From positions 62,001 through 126,000 of the forward strand of contig NZ_AXAS01000021.1 of assembly GCF_000472925.1 (NCBI RefSeq): a DNA stretch of 64,000 nt, read 5' to 3'. Both the position numbers and the translations under genes were made by a program. The notes below the pieces were generated by a model. That model saw nothing but the letters and a program-made list of their open reading frames with translations, was not told the DNA's origin and did no database searches. This document shows positions 63,945 to 64,000 of this stretch, in pieces. The stretch is from Bradyrhizobium sp. Ec3.3 (GTDB taxonomy: Bacteria > Pseudomonadota > Alphaproteobacteria > Rhizobiales > Xanthobacteraceae). Positions within the stretch are counted from its first letter, which is position 1. Each line of letters starts with the position of its first letter.

Positions 63945-64000
63945 GATCGATATGCCAGAATTCGTTGCGCAATCGTCATTGACTGCCCGTGGCGACGCGA

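Overview
The window is a chromosomal stretch of a GC-rich alphaproteobacterium, most probably Bradyrhizobium or a close relative. This rests on recognised protein types (a y4iL-like catalase, SemiSWEET, many ABC substrate-binding proteins, short orphan proteins of bradyrhizobial style), strong G/C third-position bias, and palindromic intergenic repeats of a kind I recall from that genus. No rRNA, tRNA, CRISPR array, complete transposon or prophage was seen. The species cannot be settled from the sequence alone.

Layout, 1-15.7 kb: 3' part of an NAD malic enzyme; a BlaI repressor / M56 (BlaR1-like) membrane protease / serine hydrolase cassette; a DUF1800-DUF1501 pair; an RlpA-like lipoprotein; small orphan genes; a large Baeyer-Villiger monooxygenase fused to an alpha/beta hydrolase; and a secreted type-B carboxylesterase homologue whose catalytic serine position is glycine. 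15.7-20.3 kb: a large autotransporter with a YVTN beta-propeller passenger built from 126-bp tandem repeats, divergent from an AraC regulator. 20.3-24.2 kb: a LigB-type dioxygenase followed by a decayed islet of small genes and gene remnants, then a SemiSWEET sugar transporter. 24.2-27 kb: glgC-glgA glycogen operon.

27-33.6 kb holds what I consider the most interesting unit: a winged-helix/AAA-ATPase/TPR regulator, a 53-residue membrane protein hidden from a length-filtered ORF search, and an operon of a secreted two-repeat protein plus a catalase-like haem protein. Two intergenic regions here carry the same ungapped element of four tandem 11-bp units (28691-28734 and 33561-33604), the geometry expected for OmpR/PhoB-type winged-helix binding. 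This suggests a small local regulon.

33.6-41.3 kb is an organosulfur (sulfonate) acquisition cluster: three substrate-binding proteins, one permease, one ATPase, an SfnB/DszC-like flavoprotein, an SsuD-like monooxygenase and a 32-residue membrane peptide. 41.6-46.4 kb holds a CmcJ/NvfI-family oxygenase, a second RlpA-like protein, a Gfo/Idh/MocA dehydrogenase, an orphan Leu-type binding protein and a LysE exporter. 46.7-62.6 kb is dominated by uptake and lactone/sugar catabolism: a ribose-type ABC importer, two SMP-30 lactonases, a Liv-type importer with a fused LivG-LivF ATPase flanked by two paralogous binding proteins, an MBL-fold hydrolase and a DAO-type oxidoreductase. The window ends with an ABC_sub_bind-family protein whose degraded relative lies at 21.5 kb.
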